From Actinomycetota bacterium (GTDB lineage Bacteria; Actinomycetota; Actinomycetes; Nanopelagicales; Nanopelagicaceae), in contig CANBVO010000006.1 in assembly GCA_947372915.1 (NCBI GenBank), forward strand, positions 1 to 35,856: a DNA stretch of 35,856 nt, written 5' to 3'. Positions 17,075 to 26,781 of the stretch are shown here, piece by piece (within the stretch, counting starts at the first letter, position 1; each line of letters begins with the position of its first letter). The notes below the pieces were generated by a model. It saw only the letters and a program-made list of their open reading frames with translations, had not been told where the DNA came from and searched no databases. A program made the position numbers and the translations under genes.

Positions 17075-17955
17075 AGGATGGCAACAAGAAAGGCCTCTTC
17101 GCCTTAATTCTTCTTGCAGTCTCTGCCATCTGGGGCGGCGCCTTTGTGATTATGAAAGATGCGTTAGATCGTATCGATGTAAATTCATTTCTTTCGTGGC
17201 GTTTCACTATTGCCACTGTTCTTCTGGTCCTGCTTAAACCAAAAGTTCTGACCCAAATTAATCGCAAGTTCTTACTCAAGGGTGCACTGGTCGGAACTTT
17301 CCTCGGTTCTGGATATATCTTTCAATCGTTTGGATTGACTTTAACCAGCGTCGCAAAGACTGGATTTATCACCGGCCTCTATGTGGTGTTGACGCCAGTT
17401 CTTGGCGCACTAGTTCTCAAGAAACGCATAGCAACGCTTCAATGGTTCTCAGTTGCCTTAGCTACTGCTGGATTACTTCTCCTCTCCTTTAAGGGTTTAC
17501 ACGTTGGGTTGGGAGAATTTCTCGTATTCCTCAGTGCCATCGTCTTTGCAGCTCACATCATCGCGCTCGGCGAGTGGAGCTCGGGAATGGATACCTACGC
17601 CCTCACCGTTGTTCAACTCGGCACCTGCGCCGTCATCACCACAATCGCTGGCCTCAAGAGCGGATTACACACTCCGCCAGATTCAGGAGTCTGGTGGGCA
17701 ATTATTTTCTGTTCCGTCTTTGCAACAGCAATCGCTTTCATCTTCCAAACCTGGGCGCAATCTTTTATGGCAGCAACGACCGTGGCCGTCATCTTGACGA
17801 TGGAAGTCGTCTTTGCCGCGGCTTTTGGTATCGCCGTCTCTCATGAATCCCTGACCACAAAAACCGCGGTAGGCGGATTAATGGTGATTGTGGCTATGTA
17901 CTCCATTATTTACAGCGAGAGCAAAGAGTTAAAAGTAAATACTGTGGCAAAATAG
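17071..17955 (+). CDS. EamA/DMT-superfamily transporter
   Basis: 294 aa with about 10 TM segments; LLAVSAIWGGAFVIMKDAL and duplicated EamA architecture. Confidence 0.85.
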   Translation: MKDGNKKGLFALILLAVSAIWGGAFVIMKDALDRIDVNSFLSWRFTIATVLLVLLKPKVLTQINRKFLLKGALVGTFLGSGYIFQSFGLTLTSVAKTGFITGLYVVLTPVLGALVLKKRIATLQWFSVALATAGLLLLSFKGLHVGLGEFLVFLSAIVFAAHIIALGEWSSGMDTYALTVVQLGTCAVITTIAGLKSGLHTPPDSGVWWAIIFCSVFATAIAFIFQTWAQSFMAATTVAVILTMEVVFAAAFGIAVSHESLTTKTAVGGLMVIVAMYSIIYSESKELKVNTVAK

Positions 17956-17959
17956 CCAC

Positions 17960-19003
17960 ATGATTGATCTCCGCTCCGACACTGTCACTGTTCCATCAGC
18001 TGGAATGCGTGAGGCAATGATGAGCGCCGCTGTCGGCGATGATGTCTATAGCGATGACCCCACCGTTAATTCACTAGAAGAACGTATTGCCGAGTTATTA
18101 GGTCAAGAGGCAGCGCTCTTCGCGCCCACCGGTTCGATGGCCAATCAGCTCGGCCTTCGTCTTCTCGTTAAGCCTGGTGAAGAAATAATCACCGAGACAA
18201 ATTCTCACATTGTTCGCGCCGAACTTGGCGCCGCCGCGGTCTTTAGCGGAATTACTAGTCGTACCTGGTTGGGTAACCGCGGTATCTTGCGCGCCGAAGA
18301 TGCCATGGAGATTGCGCGACCAAACTCTGGACCATATCTGGTTTCGACAGCAGCTATCGCAGTGGAGAACACCCACAACTTTGGCGGCGGCAGCGTGCAA
18401 TCAATTGAAGAGATTGCAAAGCTACGTGCATTGAGTAACCCTTCTGGAATGTTTATGCATCTTGACGGCGCGCGATTGTGGAACGCCCATGTCGCGACCG
18501 GTGTTTCGCTCAAGGAGTATGGCCAACATTTTGACACTGTCAGCGTCTGTCTATCCAAAGGCATGGGAGCTCCAGTTGGTTCAGTTCTTGCCTCTACTAA
18601 AGAACGAATTGCAGAAGCTCGCATCTGGCGCAAGCGATATGGCGGAGGAATGCGCCAAGTAGGAATCCTTGCTGCAGCCTGTCATTACGCTCTCGATAAC
18701 AACATTCAACTTCTCCAGGCAGATCACCAACGGGCGAAGAAGATTGCCCTCGCGTGCCAAGGTGTCTCCTCAAAGATCATTGATGCAGCTACGGTCGAGA
18801 CCAATATCGTGGCGCTCGATCTCAACTCTTTATCCATCACAGCTGCAGAACTCAGTGCCCAACTCAAGGATGCAGGAATTGCTTCCAGCGCCCTTGGACC
18901 GAAGTTCTTAAGATTAGTGACGCACTTAGATATTACTGATGCCGATATTGAAAAGGTCGTTGCAGTTCTACCAGATCTACTTCAACGCTCCTTCGTGGCG
19001 TAA
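17960..19003 (+). CDS. ltaE: low-specificity threonine aldolase (beta-eliminating lyase family)
   Basis: MIDLRSDTVTVPSAGMREAMMSAAVGDDVYSDDPTVNSLE, MHLDGARLWNA, SVCLSKGMGAPVGSVL. Confidence 0.9.
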   Translation: MIDLRSDTVTVPSAGMREAMMSAAVGDDVYSDDPTVNSLEERIAELLGQEAALFAPTGSMANQLGLRLLVKPGEEIITETNSHIVRAELGAAAVFSGITSRTWLGNRGILRAEDAMEIARPNSGPYLVSTAAIAVENTHNFGGGSVQSIEEIAKLRALSNPSGMFMHLDGARLWNAHVATGVSLKEYGQHFDTVSVCLSKGMGAPVGSVLASTKERIAEARIWRKRYGGGMRQVGILAAACHYALDNNIQLLQADHQRAKKIALACQGVSSKIIDAATVETNIVALDLNSLSITAAELSAQLKDAGIASSALGPKFLRLVTHLDITDADIEKVVAVLPDLLQRSFVA

Positions 19004-19471
19004 GAACCACTCTTTTACATCAAGACCGTAGCCATAATTTCCTAACGCCCCACCTGTTTTCACAACTCGGTGGCATGGAATTATTGGTGCAATCAGATTT
19101 CGTGCACATGCACTACCTGCTGCGCGAACCGCATCTGGTGATCCGGCTCGCTTTGCTAGATCTGCATACGACCAGGTCTTGCCAGCTGGAATCTTTCGCA
19201 TCGCTTTCCAAGCTGCCTGTGAGAAATCTGCCCCAGGTTGGCGAACTTGAATTCCGTTAAAGGCAGTGAGATCGCCATCGAAATAATCTTCCACTAGATC
19301 ACTAATAATGGGAATGCGCTTGACTGCCGAATGTTTGCGAGCGGAATCATCAGGATCCATGCGCTCAAAGAGATCAGCGAAGTTTCGAAATCCAGCTGCC
19401 AATAAAATGTGTTGATCGCTGACCATATACAGGGTGCCGAAGGGAACCTTCAGTTGAGTGGTCAGAAGCAC
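18977..19471 (-). CDS. ogt: methylated-DNA--protein-cysteine methyltransferase
   Basis: Active-site PCHRV in LIAPIIPCHRVVKTGGALGNYGYG; GTG start with TAGGGT 6 nt upstream. Confidence 0.92.
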   Translation of the reverse strand: MLLTTQLKVPFGTLYMVSDQHILLAAGFRNFADLFERMDPDDSARKHSAVKRIPIISDLVEDYFDGDLTAFNGIQVRQPGADFSQAAWKAMRKIPAGKTWSYADLAKRAGSPDAVRAAGSACARNLIAPIIPCHRVVKTGGALGNYGYGLDVKEWFLRHEGALK

Positions 19472-19477
19472 GGTTAA

Positions 19478-19483
19478 ACCCTA
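19478..19483 (-). promoter_or_regulatory. -10 element, leaderless ogt
   Basis: TAGGGT-ttaacc-GTG on the minus strand. Confidence 0.55.
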
Positions 19484-19513
19484 TGGGGAAAAGCTAATTA
19501 TTTAAATAGGGGC

Positions 19514-20875
19514 TTATCGATCGCGCAGCATCTCGGCTACCAAGAAGGCAAGCTCCAAGGATTGCGAGTGATTGAGACGAGGGTCGCAGGCTGATTCATA
19601 GCGGGTCGCCAAATCTTCGTGGGAAATCTGCTCGCCACCACCGACGCACTCGGTGACATCGTCACCCGTCAGTTCAATATGAATGCCACCTGGATGGGTG
19701 CCAAGCGCCTTATGCACTTCGAAGAATCCGCGAACTTCATCGGTTACATCTTCGAATTTGCGAGTCTTGTATCCACTTGGGGCTTCGTAGGTATTGCCGT
19801 GCATCGGATCGCAGACCCATAGGACTTTTGCGCCTGAGTCAGTGACTGCCTTTACAAGTGCCGGCAGTTTTTCGCGAATGAGGCCAGCGCCCATGCGAGT
19901 GATAAAGGTCAGACGTCCTGGCTCGTTGTCAGGGTTAAGCGCCTTAATCATTGCAAGTGCATCTTCAGGAGTCGACTTCGGTCCAAGTTTGATACCGATT
20001 GGATTTTGAATCTTCGCAGCAAAGTCCATATGCGCACCATCAAGTTGGCGAGTGCGCTCGCCAATCCACAAGAAGTGTGCAGAGACGTCGTAGGGCAAAT
20101 TGGTACGTGAATCGATTCGGGTTAATGCTTTCTCGTATTCAAGAATCAGCGCTTCGTGGCTGGAATAAAAATCAACAGTTTTGAAAGCTTCTGGATCGAC
20201 ACCAGCTGATGCCATGAAGTCGAGTGCGCGACCGAGTTCGGTTGCCATTTGTTCGTAGCGAGTTCCAAAACGTGGATCGCTGACAAAGCCCTTGTTCCAG
20301 TTGTGAACTTCGCGGACATCAGCGAAACCGCCTTGGGTAAAGGCCCGCACCAGATTGAGGGTTGATGAAGAGGTGTTATAGACCTGAACTAAGCGATCTG
20401 GATTAGGGGTACGAGATTCAAGCGTGAATTCAAGATCGTTAACGGCATCGCCACGGTAAGCCGGAAGCGTCACATCTCCGCGAGTTTCATTGTCATTACT
20501 GCGCGGCTTGGCGAATTGTCCTGCCATGCGCCCCACTTTGATGACGGGAAGGCTGGCGAAGTATTGAAGTACTACCGCCATTTGAAGAATGGTCTTGATG
20601 CGATTGCGGATTGAGTCAGCGGTAGCTGCCGCAAAAGTTTCGGCACAATCTCCGCCCTGCAACCAAAATGCCTTACCTTCTTGCGCAATTGCAATCTTGG
20701 CCTTAAGTGCATCGCATTCGCCGGCAAAGACGAGTGGCGGAAGCTTCTTTAAGGTATCGATTGCGGAGCGAACTTGTGCGCCATCGACTCCCCCCGGCCA
20801 TTGTGGTTGTTGTGCAGCTACAAGGCCAGGAGTGAAGAGTGAATTGATATCACTTGAGTTCGATGAAGTAGTCAT
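19514..20875 (-). CDS. aroG: 3-deoxy-7-phosphoheptulonate synthase, class II
   Basis: QQPQWPGG, FWLQGGDCAETFA, VKVGRMAGQFAKPRS, WVCDPMHGNT, GIHIELTGDDVTEC: class II (plant/actinobacterial-type) DAHP synthase motifs. Confidence 0.94.
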   Translation of the reverse strand: MTTSSNSSDINSLFTPGLVAAQQPQWPGGVDGAQVRSAIDTLKKLPPLVFAGECDALKAKIAIAQEGKAFWLQGGDCAETFAAATADSIRNRIKTILQMAVVLQYFASLPVIKVGRMAGQFAKPRSNDNETRGDVTLPAYRGDAVNDLEFTLESRTPNPDRLVQVYNTSSSTLNLVRAFTQGGFADVREVHNWNKGFVSDPRFGTRYEQMATELGRALDFMASAGVDPEAFKTVDFYSSHEALILEYEKALTRIDSRTNLPYDVSAHFLWIGERTRQLDGAHMDFAAKIQNPIGIKLGPKSTPEDALAMIKALNPDNEPGRLTFITRMGAGLIREKLPALVKAVTDSGAKVLWVCDPMHGNTYEAPSGYKTRKFEDVTDEVRGFFEVHKALGTHPGGIHIELTGDDVTECVGGGEQISHEDLATRYESACDPRLNHSQSLELAFLVAEMLRDR

Positions 20876-20881
20876 AGGTTT

Positions 20882-20887
20882 ATTTTA
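20882..20887 (-). promoter_or_regulatory. -10 element, leaderless aroG
   Basis: TAAAAT-aaacct-ATG on the minus strand. Confidence 0.6.
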
Positions 20888-20916
20888 GGGAAGTTGCGGG
20901 CACGGGCGCCGGGCAA

Positions 20917-21942
20917 TTATCCGAAGAAGATCTCCGATTCAGCGTAGTAGGAAGGATCGACAACTTTGAGCTTATCTGTGGCAGAAGCCAAAGGTACTCG
21001 CTCAATTTTTGTACCGTGCAAGGCAACCATCTTGCCGAAATCGCCTTCAGCAACGGCGCTAATTGCCGAGAGTCCAAAGCGGGTAGAGAGAACGCGATCA
21101 AATGCTGATGGTGAACCGCCGCGTTGGATATGTCCAAGTACGGTGCAACGAGTTTCGCGACCAGTCTTCTCTTCAATTTCAGATGCGAGCCAATCGCCGA
21201 TTCCGGAGAGCTTGACGTGTCCGAAAGCGTCGAGGGTTTGATCTTTTACCTTCATATCGCCATCTTGTGGAATAGCACCTTCAGCAATAACGATGATGGG
21301 AGCAAAGCCATCGGCAAAACGAGATTCAACCCACTTGCAGACTTTCTCTAATGAAAATTTAACTTCTGGAATCAAGATGGCAGCAGCACCACCGGCAATA
21401 CCTGCATGAAGTGCAATCCAACCTGCGTGGCGACCCATGACTTCAACAACCAATGGTCGGTGATGAGATTCAGCGGTGGTGTGCAGACGATCAATAGCTT
21501 CCATGGCAATGTTGACTGAGGTATCAAAACCAAAGGTGTAATCAGTGTTATTGAGATCGTTATCGATGGTCTTGGGAACGCCGACAACTTTGACGCCGAG
21601 CGAATCCAGCTTGGTAGCAACGCCGAGGGTGTCCTCGCCGCCAATAGCAATCAAGGCATCGATATTCATCTTGGCTAGATTTTCCTTGATGCGTTCAACG
21701 CCATTTTCAATCTTGAATGGATTAGTGCGAGATGAGCCGAGAATCGTTCCGCCCTTAGGCAAGATTCCGCGGGTATTTGCCAAGCCTAATTCCATGGTCA
21801 AACCTTCGAGTGGGCCTTTCCAGCCATCCCGGAAGCCGACAAATTCATAGCCGTACTCTTTAACACCCTTGCGCACTACCGCGCGAATAACTCCATTGAG
21901 GCCGGGGCAATCTCCGCCGCCTGTGAGAACTCCAATACGCAT
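20917..21942 (-). CDS. 6-phosphofructokinase family; signature residues predict PPi dependence
   Basis: MRIGVLTGGGDCPGLNGVIRAVV; IAIGGEDTLGVA; VVGVPKTIDNDLNNTDYTFGFDT; SD (AGGAG) precedes the internal ATG at 21942. Confidence 0.92.
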   Translation of the reverse strand: MRIGVLTGGGDCPGLNGVIRAVVRKGVKEYGYEFVGFRDGWKGPLEGLTMELGLANTRGILPKGGTILGSSRTNPFKIENGVERIKENLAKMNIDALIAIGGEDTLGVATKLDSLGVKVVGVPKTIDNDLNNTDYTFGFDTSVNIAMEAIDRLHTTAESHHRPLVVEVMGRHAGWIALHAGIAGGAAAILIPEVKFSLEKVCKWVESRFADGFAPIIVIAEGAIPQDGDMKVKDQTLDAFGHVKLSGIGDWLASEIEEKTGRETRCTVLGHIQRGGSPSAFDRVLSTRFGLSAISAVAEGDFGKMVALHGTKIERVPLASATDKLKVVDPSYYAESEIFFG

Positions 21943-22012
21943 CTTCAAACTCCTGATTGATGAAAATAAATTCAAAGGACCGTCCACGATGACTCCCGAA
22001 GTCTACCCTCAG

Positions 22013-22018
22013 TAGGCT
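22013..22018 (+). promoter_or_regulatory. -10 element, leaderless xylB
   Basis: TAGGCT-ctagcc-ATG. Confidence 0.55.
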
Positions 22019-22024
22019 CTAGCC

Positions 22025-23431
22025 ATGACTCAGTTAGTTGCTGGCGTGGACTCATCCACCCAATCAGTAAAGGTAGTTATTCGCGATGCGCAGACTGGCG
22101 CCCTCGTTCGGCAAGGTCGCGCCAAACATCCCGATGGAACTGAAGTCGATCCCGCGCTCTGGTGGTCTGCGCTGCAAGAGGCCATCGCGGATGCAGGAGG
22201 ATTAGCCGATGTTCACGCTATCGCAATTGGTGGTCAGCAACATGGAATGGTTCTGCTCGATTCTGATGGCGAAGTAATTCGTCCAGCTCTGTTATGGAAT
22301 GACACTCGCTCCGCCAAGCAAGCCGATGATCTCAATAACGAAATCGGTGGCATGACAGCAATGGCGAAGGCAGTGGGTTCATCGCTCGTCGCATCTTTTA
22401 CTGCTAGCAAAGTTCGCTGGGTTGCAGATAACGAACCTGAGAATGCGAATAAAATTGCTGCAATCGCGCTCCCCCACGATTGGCTCTCCTGGAAATTAAT
22501 CGGTACCGGAAATCTTGCTGATCTCTTTACCGATCGCGGTGATGCATCTGGCACTGGATACTTCGATCCATCAACATCTTCCTACCGGCGAGATATCTTG
22601 GCGATGGCACTCAAATCCGATCGCGAAATAATTCTTCCGAAAATAATTGAACCTCATACTTTTGCCGGAAAGACTGCTACCGGAATTCCGATTGCTCCTG
22701 GAACCGGAGATAACGCAGCTGCTGCACTGGGAGTAGGTGCAGAATCTGGTGACGTTGTCGTCTCGCTCGGAACAAGTGGCACTGCATTTGCGGCATCTGC
22801 TACCCCGACGCAAGATGGAAGTGGAGAGGTGGCTGGCTTTGCTGATGCAACCGGTGCATTCCTTCCTTTAGTCTGCACGCTCAATGCCGCTCGCATTCTC
22901 GATAGTGCAGCAAAAATTCTTGGCGTTGATCATCAAGAATTGGGACGTCTCGCACTTGCCGCCGAAGCTGGCGCTGGCGGACTCTCGCTACTTCCTTACT
23001 TCGAAGGCGAACGCACGCCTAACCGCCCTGATGCAACCGGAGTTCTGTCAGGAATGACGATTGAAAATTCCACTCGCGAAAATATTGCTCGTGCCATGGT
23101 TGAAGGAATGCTCGCCGGTCTTGCCGATGCTGTTCATTCACTTGAAAAACTCGGCGTCGAAGTAAAGCGAATTTTATTAGTGGGTGGCGCGGCTAAGAAT
23201 CCCGCAGTTGCACCAATTGCTTCCGCGCTCTTTGGTCGAGAAGTCCTCCTACCGCCTGCTGGTGAATATGTGGCCGACGGTGCAGCGAAACAAGCTGCGT
23301 GGGCGTTGTTAGGTGGCGGCCTTCCCCCACAATGGAATTTAGGTGAAGTAGAAAGTTATTCCAGCAACCCAACTCCAGAAGTACTCGTTAAGTATCGCGC
23401 ACTTCGCGATGCCACTGAAGGGTGGAAATAA
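22025..23431 (+). CDS. xylB: xylulokinase (FGGY family)
   Basis: [69 protein letters not shown]. Confidence 0.9.
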   Translation: MTQLVAGVDSSTQSVKVVIRDAQTGALVRQGRAKHPDGTEVDPALWWSALQEAIADAGGLADVHAIAIGGQQHGMVLLDSDGEVIRPALLWNDTRSAKQADDLNNEIGGMTAMAKAVGSSLVASFTASKVRWVADNEPENANKIAAIALPHDWLSWKLIGTGNLADLFTDRGDASGTGYFDPSTSSYRRDILAMALKSDREIILPKIIEPHTFAGKTATGIPIAPGTGDNAAAALGVGAESGDVVVSLGTSGTAFAASATPTQDGSGEVAGFADATGAFLPLVCTLNAARILDSAAKILGVDHQELGRLALAAEAGAGGLSLLPYFEGERTPNRPDATGVLSGMTIENSTRENIARAMVEGMLAGLADAVHSLEKLGVEVKRILLVGGAAKNPAVAPIASALFGREVLLPPAGEYVADGAAKQAAWALLGGGLPPQWNLGEVESYSSNPTPEVLVKYRALRDATEGWK

Positions 23432-23433
23432 GA

Positions 23434-24366
23434 ATGACCCTAAAGCCAGAAATTGTTCAGTTCTTAGCAGAAGGAGCAGCAAAGGGAGTTCCGGCGCCTT
23501 GGCAGAGCACTCCGCGCGAAGCTCGATTTAATGTCAAGGATCGTCCGCTCCTCACCAGCACACCTGAAAAAATTTATTCAGTAGAACATAAATTTATTCC
23601 TGGAGTTACCGCCGATCTTCCGGTGCGCATTTATCGTCCGATGAAAAATACGCCGCTGCCGGCGCTGATTTTCTATCAGGGTGGCGGGTGGGTTCTTAAC
23701 ACCTTAGATATGTACGAACAAGCACTGCGCTCCCTCGCTAACAAGGGTCAATTTATTGTGATTGCAGTTGCATATCAGAAGGCACCAGAACACCCCTTCC
23801 CTATTCCCTTTGACGATTGCTATGAAACTTTGATGTGGGCCAAGCAGAATGCCGCTGAACTCGGAATTGACCCCGATGCAATTGGAGTCGGCGGCGAAAG
23901 TGCAGGAGCCAATATCGCAGCCGGCGTTGCTATCAAAGCTCGAGATACCGGCGATATCGACCTTAAATTTCAAGCACTGATTTATCCAGCGATTGATGTC
24001 ACCTGCTCCAGCGACTCATATAAATCTTTTGCGGACGGCTACGGGTTGACCCGAAAGAGCATGCAATGGTTCTGGGACCAATATTTGCAGAAGGGTTCCG
24101 ATCGTAAGAATCCTTACGCGGTACCAGTGCTCGCTCAATCATTGACTGGGGTCGCTCCGGCAATTGTCATCACCGCCGAATACGACGTACTGCTCGATGA
24201 TGGCTATGGCTATGCCGAGAAGCTTCGTAAGGATGGCGTGAAAGTTTTTTATCGAGAATATGAAGGACAGATACATGGCTGTTTTGTATTTTCAGCCGTA
24301 ACGCCAGATTCGGAGAAGATTCAACAGTACTTAGCGGATGAGATAAATACCCTTCTTAACCCTTAA
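23434..24366 (+). CDS. alpha/beta-hydrolase-3 (hormone-sensitive-lipase family) esterase
   Basis: FYQGGGWVLNTLD oxyanion-hole-like motif, GVGGESAGANIAAG nucleophile elbow, AEYDVLLDDG, IHGCFVF. Confidence 0.87.
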   Translation: MTLKPEIVQFLAEGAAKGVPAPWQSTPREARFNVKDRPLLTSTPEKIYSVEHKFIPGVTADLPVRIYRPMKNTPLPALIFYQGGGWVLNTLDMYEQALRSLANKGQFIVIAVAYQKAPEHPFPIPFDDCYETLMWAKQNAAELGIDPDAIGVGGESAGANIAAGVAIKARDTGDIDLKFQALIYPAIDVTCSSDSYKSFADGYGLTRKSMQWFWDQYLQKGSDRKNPYAVPVLAQSLTGVAPAIVITAEYDVLLDDGYGYAEKLRKDGVKVFYREYEGQIHGCFVFSAVTPDSEKIQQYLADEINTLLNP

Positions 24367-25593
24367 TTAATGAGCGGTAATGGTGACGCCTTTACCTACA
24401 ACGACGATGCCACCTTCAGAGATGGTAAATCGTTGACGGTCGCGTTCGTGATCGACACCGACTTGGGCTCCGGGTTCGACGATTACGTTCTTATCAAGAA
24501 TCGCATTGCGAATAATTGCACCGTCTCCGATACGCACTGATGGCATCAAGACTGAACCTTGCACCAACGCATTAGTCGCAACATTGACATCAAAAGATGC
24601 AACTGTGCGCTCCATGCGGCCACCAGCAATAATCGAACCTGCACCAACGATGGAATCCACTGCTGATCCATTTTCAGAGAACTTGGCAGGTGGGAGTGAT
24701 GGCGGATTGGTCAGCAGCGGCCATTCACGGTTATAGAGATTGAAAATAGGATGAATGGAGACTAAATCCATATGCGCTTCGTAGTAGGCATCGATGCTTC
24801 CTACATCTCGCCAATATCCCTTATCGCGTTCGGTCTCACCGGGGACAATATTGTTGGCGAAGTCGTAAGCAACTGCCTTGCCTTGCGCAACCATCATAGG
24901 AATTATGTTTCCGCCGATATCGTGGCGGCTATCTAAATCTTCGGAATCAATGATTAACGCTTCTTCCATATCTTCGCGGCGGAAGATGTAGTTGCCCATC
25001 GACACAAGTGCGTAATCAGGGTTGCCAGGCATGCCCGGTGGGTTCGAAGGTTTCTCGTGAAAAGCCTTAATGGTAAAACCATCATCCGCTAGTTCGATAA
25101 CGCCAAATTCAGTGGCCTCTTCTCGCTTGACCCGGATCGCAGCAACAGTAATTCCGGCCTTGGTATCTAAATGGAAATCAAACATCTGTTGCGGATCCAT
25201 GCGATAGACGTGATCTGCACCGAAAACTAAAACATGTCGCGGATCTTCATCTTGAATAAGATTGAAATTCTGCAAGATTGCATCTGCGCTACCTGTGTAC
25301 CAACGAGGTCCAAGGCGCTGTTGCGCCGGAACCGGAGTGATGTAATTTCCAAGGAGCGTCGACATGCGCCAGGTGGTAGTGATGTGACGGTCGAGCGAAT
25401 GCGACTTGTACTGAGTCAGAACTGCAACTTTGGTCATGGATGCATTGACCAGATTGGAGAGGACAAAATCCACCAAGCGGTAAGCCCCACCGAAGGGAAC
25501 AGCAGGTTTAGCGCGATCTGCAGTCAACGGCATGAGGCGTTTACCCTCGCCACCAGCGAGGACTATGCCTAATAGCTGCTCTCTACGCTTCAT
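24367..25593 (-). CDS. glgC: glucose-1-phosphate adenylyltransferase
   Basis: [50 protein letters not shown]; left-handed beta-helix-like C-terminus. Confidence 0.95.
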   Translation of the reverse strand: MKRREQLLGIVLAGGEGKRLMPLTADRAKPAVPFGGAYRLVDFVLSNLVNASMTKVAVLTQYKSHSLDRHITTTWRMSTLLGNYITPVPAQQRLGPRWYTGSADAILQNFNLIQDEDPRHVLVFGADHVYRMDPQQMFDFHLDTKAGITVAAIRVKREEATEFGVIELADDGFTIKAFHEKPSNPPGMPGNPDYALVSMGNYIFRREDMEEALIIDSEDLDSRHDIGGNIIPMMVAQGKAVAYDFANNIVPGETERDKGYWRDVGSIDAYYEAHMDLVSIHPIFNLYNREWPLLTNPPSLPPAKFSENGSAVDSIVGAGSIIAGGRMERTVASFDVNVATNALVQGSVLMPSVRIGDGAIIRNAILDKNVIVEPGAQVGVDHERDRQRFTISEGGIVVVGKGVTITAH

Positions 25594-25599
25594 GCCTTA

Positions 25600-25609
25600 A
25601 CGATACCCT
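25600..25609. promoter_or_regulatory. divergent glgC/glgA leaderless promoter core with overlapping -10 elements
   Basis: ACGATACCCT: TACCCT (+), exactly 6 nt to the glgA ATG; TATCGT (-), exactly 6 nt to the glgC ATG; shared TA at 25604-25605. Confidence 0.6.
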
Positions 25610-25615
25610 TCTCTC

Positions 25616-26770
25616 ATGCGCGTGGGAATAGTGACCAAGGAATGGCCACCACATATCTATGGCGGCGCTGGCGTCCACGCATTTGAATTAACAAAAGCCT
25701 TGAAGAAGAAGATTGAGGTAGATGTTCACTGCTTCGGCGAAGAGCGTGCAGATGCAACTGCCTACCCACTCCCTTCAGAATTTGCAGAATTTAATCCTGC
25801 ACTTCAAGCGCTTGTCTCCGACATTGAGATTGCTCAAAATATCGACGGTGTCGACTTGGTGCATTCTCATACGTGGTACGCAAATATGGCGGGACACTTT
25901 GCCTCACTACTTCATGGGATTCCCCATGTGATTACCGCGCATTCATTGGAACCAGATCGCCCCTGGAAAGCTGAACAACTCGGTGGCGGATATAAATTAA
26001 GTTCGTGGGCAGAGAAGACGGCCTATGAAGCAGCCGATGCCATCATCGCCGTCAGCAATGGAATGCGGGCGGATGTCCTACGCGCATATCCAGATTTGGA
26101 TCCCGCCAAGGTGCATACCATTCTTAATGGCGTAGATACCGAGAAGTATTCACATACACCTGATCCCGCCCTCCTTGCTGAACATGGAATCACGGGCCCG
26201 TTTGCAATCTTTGTGGGAAGAATTACTCGCCAAAAAGGATTAGTGCATTTACTTCGCGCTTGGAAAAGTGTTTCACCAGATATTGGTTTGGTACTTGCAG
26301 CTGGTAGCCCTGATGAACCCGCCATTGGCGCTGAAATAAGCGCACTTATTAAAGAGCTCCAATCAGAACGCAGCAATGTGCACTGGTTTGAATCTATGCT
26401 CCCACAACCTCAGGTGCGCGCGCTTCTCTCAAGCGCTTCACTATTTATCTGCCCATCTATCTACGAGCCACTAGGAATCGTGAATTTAGAAGCGATGGCC
26501 TGCCAAACCGCAGTTCTCGCCTCTCGCGTAGGTGGAATTCCTGAGGTTGTGCAGGATGGAATTACCGGAGAGCTCGTCGACTACACCGGCGATGCGGCGT
26601 CATTCGAATCAAACCTCAGTTCAAAAATTACTTCCCTAATGGCAGATCCGGCCAGACTAGAAAGATACGCACTAGCCGGCCGCAAGCACGCTGTCGAAGA
26701 TTTTGCTTGGCAATCAATTGCTGATCAAACGCAAGCCCTGTATCAACAAATCATCGCCAAGAGAAAGTAA
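25616..26770 (+). CDS. glgA/glgM: GT4 glycosyltransferase: actinobacterial 'glycogen synthase', probably GlgM (ADP-glucose:glucose-1-P glucosyltransferase)
   Basis: 384 aa; MRVGIVTKEWPPHIYGGAGVHAFELTKAL, ILNGVDTEKY, FVGRITRQKGLVHLL, FICPSIYEPLGIVNLEAMACQTAVLAS; divergent from glgC. Confidence 0.85.
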   Translation: MRVGIVTKEWPPHIYGGAGVHAFELTKALKKKIEVDVHCFGEERADATAYPLPSEFAEFNPALQALVSDIEIAQNIDGVDLVHSHTWYANMAGHFASLLHGIPHVITAHSLEPDRPWKAEQLGGGYKLSSWAEKTAYEAADAIIAVSNGMRADVLRAYPDLDPAKVHTILNGVDTEKYSHTPDPALLAEHGITGPFAIFVGRITRQKGLVHLLRAWKSVSPDIGLVLAAGSPDEPAIGAEISALIKELQSERSNVHWFESMLPQPQVRALLSSASLFICPSIYEPLGIVNLEAMACQTAVLASRVGGIPEVVQDGITGELVDYTGDAASFESNLSSKITSLMADPARLERYALAGRKHAVEDFAWQSIADQTQALYQQIIAKRK

Positions 26771-26781
26771 CGTAACCTCTT

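Noticed and set aside
19479-19511. CCCTAT...ATAGGG inverted repeat between ogt and aroG
   Set aside because: Only 6 bp with a 21-nt spacer and it overlaps the ogt -10 (TAGGGT); likely coincidental, though a weak terminator cannot be excluded.
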